NCBI GenBank assembly: GCA_964635375.1
Contig: CAZWOU010000005.1
Span: forward strand, 36,078-100,077
Reading direction: 5' to 3'
DNA from: CAZMNY01 sp964635375
GTDB taxonomy: Bacteria > Planctomycetota > Planctomycetia > Pirellulales > Pirellulaceae
DNA: 64,000 nucleotides
Under the pieces are notes generated by a model. The model was not told the DNA's origin. It searched no databases and saw nothing but the letters and a program-made list of their open reading frames with translations. Position numbers and translations under genes: made by a program. This document shows, piece after piece, positions 1 to 8,879 of this stretch (the stretch's first letter is position 1; each line of letters begins with the position of its first letter).

Positions 1-756
1 GTCTATCCAGCATTTACAAGTTGGGGCGGAGCGGTCTATATGTTCCTGCTGATCCCGTTAGCCGTCTGGTTCTTCGGCAAACGCTACTGCAGTTGGTTCT
101 GTTCGTGCGGAAACTTGTCCGAGGCGATCGGCGTGTTGCCCTGGGGCCTCAACTGGGTCCGGCAACGAACGCCTCGTGGCGAAACGGCAAGGCGACTGGA
201 GATCATTCAGCTGTACGTGCTCAGTTTCGCGATGTTCTTCGGCGCCATGCTTTTCCTCGACGGGCTCAGTCTCTTTTCGGCGCCGTCGCTGCTTGCCGGA
301 TTCCAATCGTTTCAAGACTTGGTCATCGATTTCGCTTTTGGCGCGGTCGTCGGAGTCGGCGCGTATCCAATCTTGGGGACGCGCGTGTGGTGTCGCTACG
401 GATGTCCGATGGCCCAAGGAATGAAACTGATTGGCAAGTTTACGCGAAGCCGTTTCGCTGTTCTGCCAAACGCAAAGTGCCGCGGACTGGGCTTGTGCAC
501 CCAGGTCTGCCCCATGGGGATTGATGTGGCAAGCTACGCCCACAAAGACAAGAAGCCGATCGAAGCAGCCTTCGGGCTCAATGAGACGCCTTGCATCGGC
601 TGCGGCGGCTGCATCGACGTCTGCCCGTTGGACGCCCTTTCTTTCGCGCCGATCGGCCGTGGAGGGCTATCAGTCGTTGCGAACGCCAGCAGCGGGGACC
701 CTGACTCGCCCAGCGCCGATGACAACTCGCCAAGTTCGGAGAGAAGTCAAGACTGA
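1..756 (+). CDS. Polyferredoxin-type 4Fe-4S membrane protein, 5' end outside window
   Basis: The reading frame is open from base 1, so the true start lies upstream; 251 residues are visible. Hydrophobic segments (around MFLLIPLAVWFF and LYVLSFAMFFGAMLFL) alternate with cysteine clusters: CSWFCSCG near the start, CRYGCPM in the middle, then two ferredoxin motifs, CRGLGLCTQVCPMGI and CIGCGGCIDVCPLDAL. This layout fits the NapH/NosR/CcoG group of membrane-bound electron-transfer polyferredoxins, which pass electrons between the quinone pool and periplasmic or assembly partners. The C-terminal 40 residues are polar, Ser/Asp-rich and probably disordered. Family assignment is firm. The specific partner cannot be named because the upstream genes are missing. 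Confidence 0.85.
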   Translation, partial: VYPAFTSWGGAVYMFLLIPLAVWFFGKRYCSWFCSCGNLSEAIGVLPWGLNWVRQRTPRGETARRLEIIQLYVLSFAMFFGAMLFLDGLSLFSAPSLLAGFQSFQDLVIDFAFGAVVGVGAYPILGTRVWCRYGCPMAQGMKLIGKFTRSRFAVLPNAKCRGLGLCTQVCPMGIDVASYAHKDKKPIEAAFGLNETPCIGCGGCIDVCPLDALSFAPIGRGGLSVVANASSGDPDSPSADDNSPSSERSQD

Positions 757-832
757 CAATAGAAACTACTGGGCGAGTGCAGTTGATCTCCACCGGGCCG
801 CCCGCACTACCTACCAATCAAGGGCACTGCCA

Positions 833-1102
833 ATGAAGTCCATTATGGTGATTTGCCTGAGCAGCTTGGTCTTGCTTGGATGGATCGCATACCGAAACTG
901 GGCCGACGACGCGGCTACTCAGAGACGAGAAATCGAGGGGCGAGACGCAGCCGATCTGAATCGAACCGACGAGGAATTGACCGATCGCCATGAGGGCGTT
1001 GGCTGGGTGTTCGGCCGCATGGTCGGCGTATCGGAATCGCCCGGAAGCTCCAACCACTCGCCGTTCGGGAAACCAACTCGCAGCGCGAATCCGCACCGCT
1101 GA
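833..1102 (+). CDS. Small hypothetical single-pass membrane protein
   Basis: 89 residues with a hydrophobic N-terminus (MKSIMVICLSSLVLLGWIAY) that would act as a membrane anchor or uncleaved signal, followed by a charged, Asp/Glu/Arg-rich tail and a Ser/Pro-rich end. The start is chosen because the hydrophobic segment begins there; a longer frame is open upstream but overlaps the preceding ferredoxin gene. I recognise no family. It follows the polyferredoxin gene by 76 bases on the same strand and might be co-transcribed. It could also be a chance reading frame. Confidence 0.45.
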   Translation: MKSIMVICLSSLVLLGWIAYRNWADDAATQRREIEGRDAADLNRTDEELTDRHEGVGWVFGRMVGVSESPGSSNHSPFGKPTRSANPHR

Positions 1103-1214
1103 GAACGTGAGAGGTAGCTTGGCCAACCGACGCCGACTGGCGTTCGCCGAATAACTCCCGACCGCAGCGAAAGACCAGCCGCGGCACACTCTGATCGGAA
1201 GCTAAGCCGCGTCC

Positions 1215-1245
1215 TTGCGGCCGTTTCCGCGCGATCTGATACAAT
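1215..1245 (+). promoter_or_regulatory. Possible sigma70-like promoter upstream of the esterase-cytochrome operon
   Basis: TTGCGG (1215-1220) and TACAAT (1240-1245) are separated by 19 bases, slightly more than ideal. The pair precedes the first gene of a three-gene operon and lies in a non-coding stretch. It is the best match in the 1103-1316 gap, but weak. Confidence 0.25.
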
Positions 1246-1271
1246 GGTGTGCGGCAGGCGCGCGTGAAAAC

Positions 1272-1319
1272 ATGGAGCATCTGGACGTGGAGCATCTGGA
1301 CATGGAGCATCTGGACATG
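1272..1319 (+). repeat. 15-bp tandem repeat at the start of the esterase-cytochrome gene
   Basis: About 3.2 nearly perfect copies of a 15-base unit (GAGCATCTGGACATG, second base pattern GTG in one copy) occur just before or at the gene start. They are in frame and would encode EHLD-M/V repeats, giving start codons at 1272, 1302 and 1317 plus a GTG at 1287. A hydrophobic export signal begins only after the repeat. Confidence 0.8.
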
Positions 1320-4300
1320 GAGCGTATCATTTGGCGGATGGTCGCCCTATGCCTATTTGTCGTTTGGACCAAGCCAGCAACTTGCGGCGAAGTTGAACTC
1401 TACCTGCTTAGTGGTCAATCCAACATGAGCGGCGTCGCCAAGGCGGAGAATCTCCCCGCCGATGCGCCCCGCGTCGTTCCCCATGCGTTTTTTCACTTTG
1501 GCCGGGCATGGAAACCGCTTGATCTGGATAAGACGCGGACGGCGCAGCGCAAGTTGGAATTCGGCCCGGAATTGGGGTTGGCGCTGGAGACGGCGGCGAA
1601 AGACCGACCTGTCTATATCGCGAAGTACGCAGCCAGTGGAATGGGGCTGCATCACGGTTGGCACGCCGGTCGGTGGAGCGGTGAAGAACTGGCGCCGAAT
1701 CGCCGCAACTTTTACCCAGGCAGAGACGCGAAAGATGAAAACCAGGGACAGTTATATCGCGGCATGTTGAAGAAATTTCAGATGGCGATTGAGCAGTTGA
1801 AACGTGACGGCCACACACCGGTCATTCGCGGATTCGTCTGGATGCAGGGAGAACAGGATAGCAAGCACAGCGTGTCGGCGACAACGTATGCGGCGAACCT
1901 CGGACGACTGCATCGTCGGCTGGCCGAGGACTTGGGGATCGAGGGCGAACTGCCGCTGGTTTTCGGTCAGGTCTTGCCGCACCAACCAGCGGCGTCCCGG
2001 TTCACCCATCGAGATGAGATTCGCGAGCAGATGAAGAAGGTTGGCGAGTTGCCGAACGCGAAAATGGTCTCGACCGACGGCTTCGGACTGCGGTCCGACA
2101 AAGTGCATTACAACGCTGCAGGGCAACTGCGGCTGGGGAGGGAATTCGCGAGGGAGCTAAGGAGCCTGCGGAAAGCGGCGGGCAATGCGACGGGCGAAAC
2201 GACAAGTGCCCCTACGGTGACAAAGACGATCACAACGATTCCGGCTTTCTTCGCCGCCCACTGCACGAAATGCCACAATGCGGAGGAGAACAAGAGTGGC
2301 GTCAACTTTGACGCGCTCACCGATTTCCGTTTGGAGAACGCGGAACATTGGCAGGAAGTCCTGGGCAACATCCAGCGCGGAGACATGCCGCCGGAGGACG
2401 CGGCACAGCCCACAGATAAGAATCGGCGCCGGTTTCTTTCATCGATCCGCGCGCGGTTGGACCGCCTTTACGCCGATTCAAGCGAGCGCGACTTCCGCCT
2501 CACTCGTTTGACGAATAGCCAGATTGCCTGGAGCCTCCGCGATCTTCTCAAGATCGACAGGGACTTCAGCGGAGACCTGATTGAGGACCCGGTCGGCAAA
2601 CGCGGCGAATCGTTGCAGTCCTCACTGGAGCTGACTGGCGGCCACATGGAGCTTTACCTGAGCGCCCTTCAAAACGCGGTTCAACTCGCAGTGCCGGACC
2701 TCGACGACGCCCCTGCTCCCTATCTCTTACGCGGCAATGACTGGGAGAAACAGCATTATCTGAATCGAAACGACCTGGCACACGGTCCACGCCGAAAGCA
2801 CAAACGCTATCGGGGCCCGAAATGGCTGGAGGACAAGTTTGAGGTTCCGCTTCCGCCCAATCATTTCTTTCGGATCTACGTCGATGACAACCGGCCCGAG
2901 GGTCAGTTCCGCGCTCGCATCTCTGTCAGGAACGAGCCGCCCCAAGATGGCGGCGACTTTGCCAGGCACGAGTTCTCTCTCTTTTTCGACAAAGGCTTCA
3001 AATCGGCGATGCACACGATTGGCAGCTTTACCGTTGAGGCGAAGCCGGGGACGCAGGTATTCGAGGTCTTTGGAAACATCTACGATTTCCCAGGCGTGGA
3101 CCCCGCGCCGTTGGCCGAAGGCGAGCAGCCGTACGGCATTTCAGCCCATTTCAAGTATCGATTTCTCACGATCCAGAACTGCTCGCCGCTGCACTCGCCA
3201 TCCGACAAGCCGGTGACAAACCCGGATTGGGTAATCCGCGGCGATGGGCACTTTGTCAGGGCGGACGACCGCTGGATCGACGCCTGGGGCGAGGAGTTCG
3301 GCCGCAAGAATTGGCTGAAACGATCACACGGCGGCTCCGACCACACAACGAATGGCAAACCCTCCGTTTACAAAGACGTGATGAAGGACACGAGCTACGC
3401 AGTGATTGAACGTATCGAGTTCGAGATGCCGTGGCAGTGGCCGCCCGCGAGCGTTCTGCCTTTTCTTGAGGGCGGTCAGTTGAGTGAAGCCGCCATCGCT
3501 CGCGAGGTGAAGGTCTTTGCGCAGCGGGCCTGGAGGCGTCCATTGACTGATGACGAAGGCCGCGAACTCGATGCGATTACCGCTGCCAAACTGAAGAGCG
3601 CGGAATCCAACACGGACGCCCTGCGAGATCTGCTAATGACCGTGCTTGCCGATACGCGTTTTCTGTTTTACACCGACGTCGAGGACAGCATCAGGTTGCA
3701 AAATTTCGAGCTTGTCTCTCGGCTGGCGGGTTTCCTCTGGAGAACCACGCCCGATCGCCGCCTGGCTCAGCTTGCTGATCGTGATGGGCCAATTCGCGAT
3801 GAGGAACTGGCCATCGAAGTAAGACGGATGATCGCCGATCGGCGGTCCGAGAGGTTCGTGACGGATTTCACCTCGGCCTGGATGGCGTTTTCAAAGCTCG
3901 ATCAGATCGCCATCAACCCGAATTACTACCGACAGTGGAATCCGAAATTCAAGGAATATATGAAGCTCGAGGCGATTGCGTTCCTCTCGACTCTGCTGCA
4001 TGAGGACCTGAGTTGCCTCAACTGCCTGTCGTCGGACTTCGTGGTGGTCAACGACATGATGGCAAAGTATTACGGCATGCCTACGCCGGATAGCGGCCAT
4101 CGGTTTTCCCGAGTTCCAGCGCCGGAGCGCCGCGGAAGCGCGCTCACTCAAGCGGCGTTTCTAATGGCGCACAGCGACGGCGAGGACGCCCACGCAGTCA
4201 ATCGCGGCTTGTGGCTGCGCTCGCGACTGCTAGGCGATCCGGCTCGCAACCCTCCTCCCGGCGTGCCTGGGCTGGCCGACCTAGACGCGCGAACGCCAGG

Positions 4301-4757
4301 CGCTGGCGGACTGTCGACGAAGGAGCGGCTCGCCCGACACCGAACAGGGATCTGCTACGACTGTCACCGGGACATCGACCCTTGGGGCGTGGCGATGGAG
4401 GCCTACGATGCAACCGGCATGTTTCGCCAGCGGATCCTGCGGCTTACTCCGGGAGAGAAGATCAAGCGGCGAAACTTGCCGGTGGTCAACGAAACGGAAA
4501 TCCGAGGACGGACCGTCGCCGGCATGGACGAATTGCGAGCCCTGTTGCGAGAGCAGCACGCCGATGATTTCGCGCGAGGCTTCAGCGGGGCGATGTTTTC
4601 ATTCGCGTTGGGCCGACCGTTGAACTACCGCGAGGATGACGCGGTGACAGCGATCACGAATCAATTCAAGCAGAACAAGCATCGCATGGCCGACCTGATC
4701 GAAGCGATTGTGCTGCGTCCCGAGTTTAGACACCCCAACGGAGATGCCGTGCGATGA
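1317..4757 (+). CDS. Secreted SASA-type carbohydrate esterase fused to a DUF1592-class planctomycete cytochrome
   Basis: 1146 residues from ATG 1317; ATG 1338 is equally possible and earlier starts only add the tandem repeat. After an export signal (MVALCLFVVW), residues ~28-275 form a sialate O-acetylesterase-like (SASA/DUF303) SGNH fold: block I SGQSN, then WMQGEQDS, and a late HYN that would hold the catalytic His. At ~310 a CTKCH heme motif opens the planctomycete cytochrome part. DUF1587 (LTNSQIAWSLRDLL) follows, then a long insert with a jelly-roll-like look, DUF1595 (AWRRPLTDDEGREL), DUF1592, DUF1588 (ending CYDCHRDIDPWG, a second CxxCH) and DUF1585 at the end. DUF1592-1588 proteins are extremely common in planctomycetes and unassigned biochemically. 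The N-terminal esterase fusion is unusual. The stop overlaps the next start as ATGA, so the three genes form one operon. Confidence 0.85.
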   Translation: MERIIWRMVALCLFVVWTKPATCGEVELYLLSGQSNMSGVAKAENLPADAPRVVPHAFFHFGRAWKPLDLDKTRTAQRKLEFGPELGLALETAAKDRPVYIAKYAASGMGLHHGWHAGRWSGEELAPNRRNFYPGRDAKDENQGQLYRGMLKKFQMAIEQLKRDGHTPVIRGFVWMQGEQDSKHSVSATTYAANLGRLHRRLAEDLGIEGELPLVFGQVLPHQPAASRFTHRDEIREQMKKVGELPNAKMVSTDGFGLRSDKVHYNAAGQLRLGREFARELRSLRKAAGNATGETTSAPTVTKTITTIPAFFAAHCTKCHNAEENKSGVNFDALTDFRLENAEHWQEVLGNIQRGDMPPEDAAQPTDKNRRRFLSSIRARLDRLYADSSERDFRLTRLTNSQIAWSLRDLLKIDRDFSGDLIEDPVGKRGESLQSSLELTGGHMELYLSALQNAVQLAVPDLDDAPAPYLLRGNDWEKQHYLNRNDLAHGPRRKHKRYRGPKWLEDKFEVPLPPNHFFRIYVDDNRPEGQFRARISVRNEPPQDGGDFARHEFSLFFDKGFKSAMHTIGSFTVEAKPGTQVFEVFGNIYDFPGVDPAPLAEGEQPYGISAHFKYRFLTIQNCSPLHSPSDKPVTNPDWVIRGDGHFVRADDRWIDAWGEEFGRKNWLKRSHGGSDHTTNGKPSVYKDVMKDTSYAVIERIEFEMPWQWPPASVLPFLEGGQLSEAAIAREVKVFAQRAWRRPLTDDEGRELDAITAAKLKSAESNTDALRDLLMTVLADTRFLFYTDVEDSIRLQNFELVSRLAGFLWRTTPDRRLAQLADRDGPIRDEELAIEVRRMIADRRSERFVTDFTSAWMAFSKLDQIAINPNYYRQWNPKFKEYMKLEAIAFLSTLLHEDLSCLNCLSSDFVVVNDMMAKYYGMPTPDSGHRFSRVPAPERRGSALTQAAFLMAHSDGEDAHAVNRGLWLRSRLLGDPARNPPPGVPGLADLDARTPGAGGLSTKERLARHRTGICYDCHRDIDPWGVAMEAYDATGMFRQRILRLTPGEKIKRRNLPVVNETEIRGRTVAGMDELRALLREQHADDFARGFSGAMFSFALGRPLNYREDDAVTAITNQFKQNKHRMADLIEAIVLRPEFRHPNGDAVR

Positions 4758-6091
4758 CGTTGATCAGCTCATTTTCTCGTCGCCAGTTCCTCTACGGCGC
4801 CGGTGTGGCAATGGCGTTGCCGCGTTTGGAATCGTTCGCGGAGACTCCCGCCGCCGGCAAAGCAACTCTGCCAAAGCGTTTCCTCGGTCTTTACGTCGGG
4901 CACGGGTTTGCGATCACGCCTGTCGACGACCACCCGGCCCGCGACTGGAGTTGGTATCCGCGTGTTGTCGACGGCAAAATGAAGTTCGGCAATTCGATGG
5001 GGGCGTTGCAACCGTTCGTCGATCAGATTTCGGTTTTTCACGGACTCGAACATCCGCAGGTTACAGCCGCAAACGGCCATTCCTCGGCAGACTCGTTCTT
5101 GACAGGAAGCAATCCGCAGGGCGCGACAATCAGCCCGTCGGTCGATCAGATAGCGGCGATGACGCACGGAAGAAAGACCCGCTTTCCGAGCCTCGTACTT
5201 GGAAACGAAGGCGGCCTCGGCGCGAGCGGCAGTTCACTGACCCTGTCCTACAACCGCTCAGGCCGCGCTATTCCGTCGACCAACGACCTCACCGAACTAT
5301 ATAACCGGCTCTTCAATTCCGATCCTAACGTGATACGGCGAGAGAAGACAATTTACGAGCGGCGCCGCGCGGTGGTCGACCGAGTGCTGGATTCAGCAAA
5401 GAGCCTGCAGCGCAGGATCAGTGTGGACGACAACCGGAAGATCGATTCCTATTTAGAATCCGTCCGGGCAGTGGAGAAGAACATCGATCGAATGCAGCAG
5501 TGGTCCGATACACCCAAACCCGATGTCGACGCCAGCAATCTCTCGCTCAAAGCGACTGTCAATGAGCCCAAGCTGTTCATCGAAACGATGTACGATCTGA
5601 TCCACCTCGCCTTCTCGACGGACTCGACTCGCTACGCCACCTACATGCTGCAGAGTATGATCGACGGTCCGTGGAACGAAATGCCGAAGAACGCGTTGGG
5701 GCTGCCAGTCGGGCATCATCGTTTGGCACACGCCGCCGCCGGGTCAAACGTCAAAGCGATGGAGAATCTGGGAACCTACGACAAGTTCCAAGGCGAGCTG
5801 CTGGCTCGGTTCCTCCGCAAGATGGACGACACGCCGGAAGGCGAAGGCTCGATGCTCGACAACACGATCATTTTCTACGGCACGAGCAACAGCAAGACTC
5901 ACGTGAACCGCAATTACCCGCTGATGGTTGCCGGCGGCGCGAATCTGGGCTTCAACCAGGGTATGTTCTACGAGATGGCGGATTCAGCTGCGCCACTGTC
6001 GAATTTGCTGCTGACTATCCTGCACCTGCTCGACGTCCCCACAGAGAGATTCTCGGACAGCACAGGCGTTATGAAAGAAGTGCTCGCATGA
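4754..6091 (+). CDS. DUF1552 protein, Tat-exported partner of the DUF1592 cytochrome
   Basis: 445 residues. The N-terminus (SSFSRRQFLYGAGVAMALP) is a twin-arginine signal with SRRQFL. The body matches DUF1552: an RFLGLYVGHGF start, then YPRVVDGKM, an H-G-L-E-H-P motif, and a late block reading DNTIIFYGTSNS...HVNRNYPLMVAGG, which resembles the alkaline-phosphatase-like fold of DUF1501. The start overlaps the upstream stop by four bases (ATGA) and its own stop overlaps the next start the same way, so translation is probably coupled. DUF1552 genes almost always follow DUF1592 genes in planctomycetes, implying one exported complex; the reaction is unknown. Confidence 0.9.
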   Translation: MTLISSFSRRQFLYGAGVAMALPRLESFAETPAAGKATLPKRFLGLYVGHGFAITPVDDHPARDWSWYPRVVDGKMKFGNSMGALQPFVDQISVFHGLEHPQVTAANGHSSADSFLTGSNPQGATISPSVDQIAAMTHGRKTRFPSLVLGNEGGLGASGSSLTLSYNRSGRAIPSTNDLTELYNRLFNSDPNVIRREKTIYERRRAVVDRVLDSAKSLQRRISVDDNRKIDSYLESVRAVEKNIDRMQQWSDTPKPDVDASNLSLKATVNEPKLFIETMYDLIHLAFSTDSTRYATYMLQSMIDGPWNEMPKNALGLPVGHHRLAHAAAGSNVKAMENLGTYDKFQGELLARFLRKMDDTPEGEGSMLDNTIIFYGTSNSKTHVNRNYPLMVAGGANLGFNQGMFYEMADSAAPLSNLLLTILHLLDVPTERFSDSTGVMKEVLA

Positions 6092-7545
6092 AGGCGTGTT
6101 CCCTGGTCGTTGCGGCGATCGCCCTTGTCGCTACCACGCTGCGCGGCGAAGTTGTTTACCGCACACCCTTGAGCGAAGCAGGTCAGTCGGGCATTTGCCT
6201 CCATGGCGACCGTTTGTTCCTGACTGTGCATTCGCAACTGAAGGGTAGTCCGCGCGGCGGGTTCTATTTTAACAGCGACATCGTCGGCCAGTGCTTCGAC
6301 AAGGTATCGGGCAGGCTTCTATGGGAGGTGAATTTGCCTGGGACCCATGCCGGTCGCGTCCTCGAATCGTGGCATGATGCGACCAGTCTTCAGCCTGTTG
6401 CGGACGACGATCACGTTGTGTTTCACAACCTGAACGGCATGCTGGCCTGTTATGCACACGATGGCAAGCTGCTCTGGAAACGAACTTGGCAAGCGCCCGA
6501 TCCCGACATCAAGAACTGCCGGACGCTGCTACACGGTCAGCAGCTACTGGTTGCACTGCCATCGAAGAAGATTGCGGTGAAAGCCGATAAGGGCCACACC
6601 GACTTGCCTTTCTATCAAATCCAATCGATCGAATTGGAGACAGGCAAGACCAGCTGGGTCTCGCCGGTTCTAATCACCCACGCAACGCAATACAGCATGG
6701 GCGAGTGGGGGAAGCGCCCGGTGATCGTCGCGTCGATGATCGATTTAACGCATTGGAAATTCGGCCAGGGACGAAAGGGACACCTGCTTTCACTGGACGA
6801 TGGCCAACCCGTGTTGACATTCAATTTGCCGCCGGCGATCCCCCATCAGAAAAACCAACTCTGCCGCGGCAAGTTTCTCGTCACGGTCAAAGCCGGCCGC
6901 CAAACGAAGTTTCAACTTGTCGATCCACAGTCCGGCGAAGTGACTGACGAATTCGCTTTTGAACAGCCGGATCGCTACTTCGCCTGGACGGGATCAGCGT
7001 TCGCCGAACGGCCCTTCCAACCGGAGTACACTGAGAAGATCCTGCGAGGCAAGGGACATCCGACGCCGTCCACGGTTCACGTGGTCGGTAATCGCATTTT
7101 CTTCTGGAGATATGACAGCGGCGATATCGGCTGCATAGACACGCGGACCGGCGAGTCAGTGATGGTCGAGGCGCCGATCCAAGTCTTGGCGGAAAAGACT
7201 GTATGGAACAAAGTCGATTTTCAGTTTACGGCAGGCATCCTCAACGCAAGCGGACGCCCCGTAAACAAACGCGTTGGCACAGTTCGGGGCGTACAGCGAG
7301 GTGGCTTCGGACACACCAACCCAGCGTGGCCAATCGTGCATGAGGATCGACTCTACTGGCAAGGCGGCGCCGGGGTCCTCTACATCATCGACCTGTCCAG
7401 ACCATTCTCCCCTGACGCTCTCAGGTGGAAATCCGTAGAGAACAGAGGCCAATCATGGACCTTTGGTGAACCAGCGATTGACGACTCGTCTATCTACATT
7501 CGGTCGCAGCGGGAGTTAGTAAAGATCGCCAGGGAAGAACGATGA
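6088..7545 (+). CDS. Secreted PQQ-like beta-propeller protein
   Basis: 485 residues with a short Sec signal (MKACSLVVAAIALVATTLRG). The rest shows blade-like repeats of the PQQ/quinoprotein propeller type: DKVSGRLLWEVNLPG, AHDGKLLWKRTW, ELETGKTSWVSPV, DTRTGESVMVE. No partner dehydrogenase motif is visible, so it is better read as a substrate-binding or scaffold propeller than as a PQQ enzyme. It is the third gene of the operon, starting inside the DUF1552 stop (ATGA), and presumably works with the esterase-cytochrome fusion in the periplasm. Frames open further upstream were rejected because they overlap the DUF1552 gene deeply and lack the signal peptide. Confidence 0.85.
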   Translation: MKACSLVVAAIALVATTLRGEVVYRTPLSEAGQSGICLHGDRLFLTVHSQLKGSPRGGFYFNSDIVGQCFDKVSGRLLWEVNLPGTHAGRVLESWHDATSLQPVADDDHVVFHNLNGMLACYAHDGKLLWKRTWQAPDPDIKNCRTLLHGQQLLVALPSKKIAVKADKGHTDLPFYQIQSIELETGKTSWVSPVLITHATQYSMGEWGKRPVIVASMIDLTHWKFGQGRKGHLLSLDDGQPVLTFNLPPAIPHQKNQLCRGKFLVTVKAGRQTKFQLVDPQSGEVTDEFAFEQPDRYFAWTGSAFAERPFQPEYTEKILRGKGHPTPSTVHVVGNRIFFWRYDSGDIGCIDTRTGESVMVEAPIQVLAEKTVWNKVDFQFTAGILNASGRPVNKRVGTVRGVQRGGFGHTNPAWPIVHEDRLYWQGGAGVLYIIDLSRPFSPDALRWKSVENRGQSWTFGEPAIDDSSIYIRSQRELVKIAREER

Positions 7546-7619
7546 GCTAGGGGCAGGCGTTCGGATGCTTGGCCACCGTTGCTGAGGAACCATCCTTGTT
7601 GAAGGAGCGGGCCCCCTAC

Positions 7620-8693
7620 TCAGAGCTTCTTCAACTCTTCCGCGATCTGTGCGGGACTGGGGCGGTCGCTGTAGGTGGTTGCGCGGCGCGCGTAGCGAAT
7701 CACGCCAGCCTTGTCGATGATAAATGTTGCTGGGCGGTTACTGAGCTCAGTGTGAATCCGCATTTGAAAGGCGACGCCATACGTTGCGCTGACGGTCTGA
7801 GTTGGGTCGAGCAACAGAGGGAAATTGACATCGGATGTCTCGAACCCAGTCTCCTTGAGCAGGTACTTGGCCGACCACGACTCGTGGGGATCAATTGCCA
7901 GCAACTGGGCGTCGAGCCCTTGGAGCGAGGCAAGCTTGTCGCGCAACTGCGCGAGTTGGCGGTGGCAGACGGGTCACGTATCGCCATAGATAAACACGAG
8001 CACGACAGCCTTCTTGCCTCGGTAGTCGCTGAGTCGGTGGTTCTTTCCAGAGATGGTGGCCAGCCGAAAGTCAGGCGCCAACTTGTCAATCTTCGCTGAA
8101 TCGATTTGACCGTTGTCCCAGTCGATCAACGAATCGATGATGCCCCGATCCGCCGGCTGTTGCTTGCGTTCCAGGGCGTAGCCGATATGCCTCTTCGCGT
8201 CTGAATTTCGCTCAGCTGAACGCCTCGGTGCGAGGATCTTGCTCAGATCAGTGCCGCCCTGCATGCCCAGCGAGTCGATCGCATACAACCGTACGGCGGC
8301 GTTCGAATCATTTTTGATCGCCTGTATCAAAGGGTCGCGAGGGACGTGGGGGGGCAGGTAGCCCAATGTCTGGGCGGCCAATAAACGCGTCGGCGCATGG
8401 TCGCTCTTGAGCGCCTGAACGAGTGGGTCGACAGCCTGTTTGCCCGCTGCGGCAATTCCCTGCATCGCGATCATCCGAGATCGCCAAGTGCGATCGTCTT
8501 GCGACCTCATGTAGGCCCGTCGCCCGCTGCCTCCCCAGGCCTTCTCATCCCATTGCTCAGCAAACCACTTGAGCCACTGGTCAGTCGACCGCGGTTCGGC
8601 CGCTTGAGCAGGTAGCGGGGTTTGCCAGAGATTGCACATCAGCAAAACAAGCACGACACCACTCGTCCGCATCGTTGACTGCATAGATCCCAT
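7620..8693 (-). CDS. HEAT-repeat/redoxin fusion, candidate selenoprotein (in-frame UGA at the active site)
   Basis: Read as one gene this gives 357 residues with a UGA at 7974-7976. N-terminal signal peptide (~1-32), HEAT repeats (~60-150: IAMQGIAAAGKQAVDPLVQAL, then TRLLAAQTLGYLPP and AVRLYAIDSLG), then a peroxiredoxin/AhpC-TSA domain starting APDFRLATISG at ~205. The domain reads VFIYGDT-UGA-PVCHRQ: the UGA sits exactly where the first Cys of a CxxC redox motif is expected, giving UxxC. The same frame continues with convincing redoxin sequence (LAIDPHESWSAKYLL, then FPLLLDPTQTVSATYGV and PATFIIDKAGVIRYA) to a TGA-independent stop at 7620. A perfect 6-bp hairpin begins 19 bases after the UGA. 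Conventional gene calling would split this into a 239-residue protein and a 108-residue TTG-start fragment. Alternatives are a Cys (TGC) to TGA mutation or a sequencing error. Confidence 0.75.
7939..7954 (-). promoter_or_regulatory. Candidate bacterial SECIS hairpin
   Basis: On the minus strand the mRNA reads UCGCGC-AGUU-GCGCGA, a perfect 6-bp stem with a four-base loop. The loop begins 26 bases after the UGA (25 bases between them), inside the 16-37 window reported for bacterial SECIS elements, and has G at loop position 2 as in the consensus. It lies entirely within the coding sequence, as bacterial SECIS elements do. Confidence 0.6.
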
Positions 8694-8879
8694 CGCTCCG
8701 GCAAAGTGATTCGGCCCGGCGATCTATCCTACATGAACGCCTTTCATTATTCATCCACCAGGCGAGCAGTTTGCCAGGGAAGAAGGGGCTGCCGAGGAAG
8801 AAGGAGGGCTGCCAGGGAGTTGACCATCCGTTTTGCGGCGTCGAAAGCTGTCGGCGGGCTTGTCGGCGAAAGGCGAAAG

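Noticed and set aside
7620..7946. A separate 108-residue protein starting at TTG 7946
   Set aside because: It lacks the front of the redoxin fold, starts mid-helix, and is in the same frame as the upstream domain; a single gene with UGA decoding (or a mutation) explains it better.
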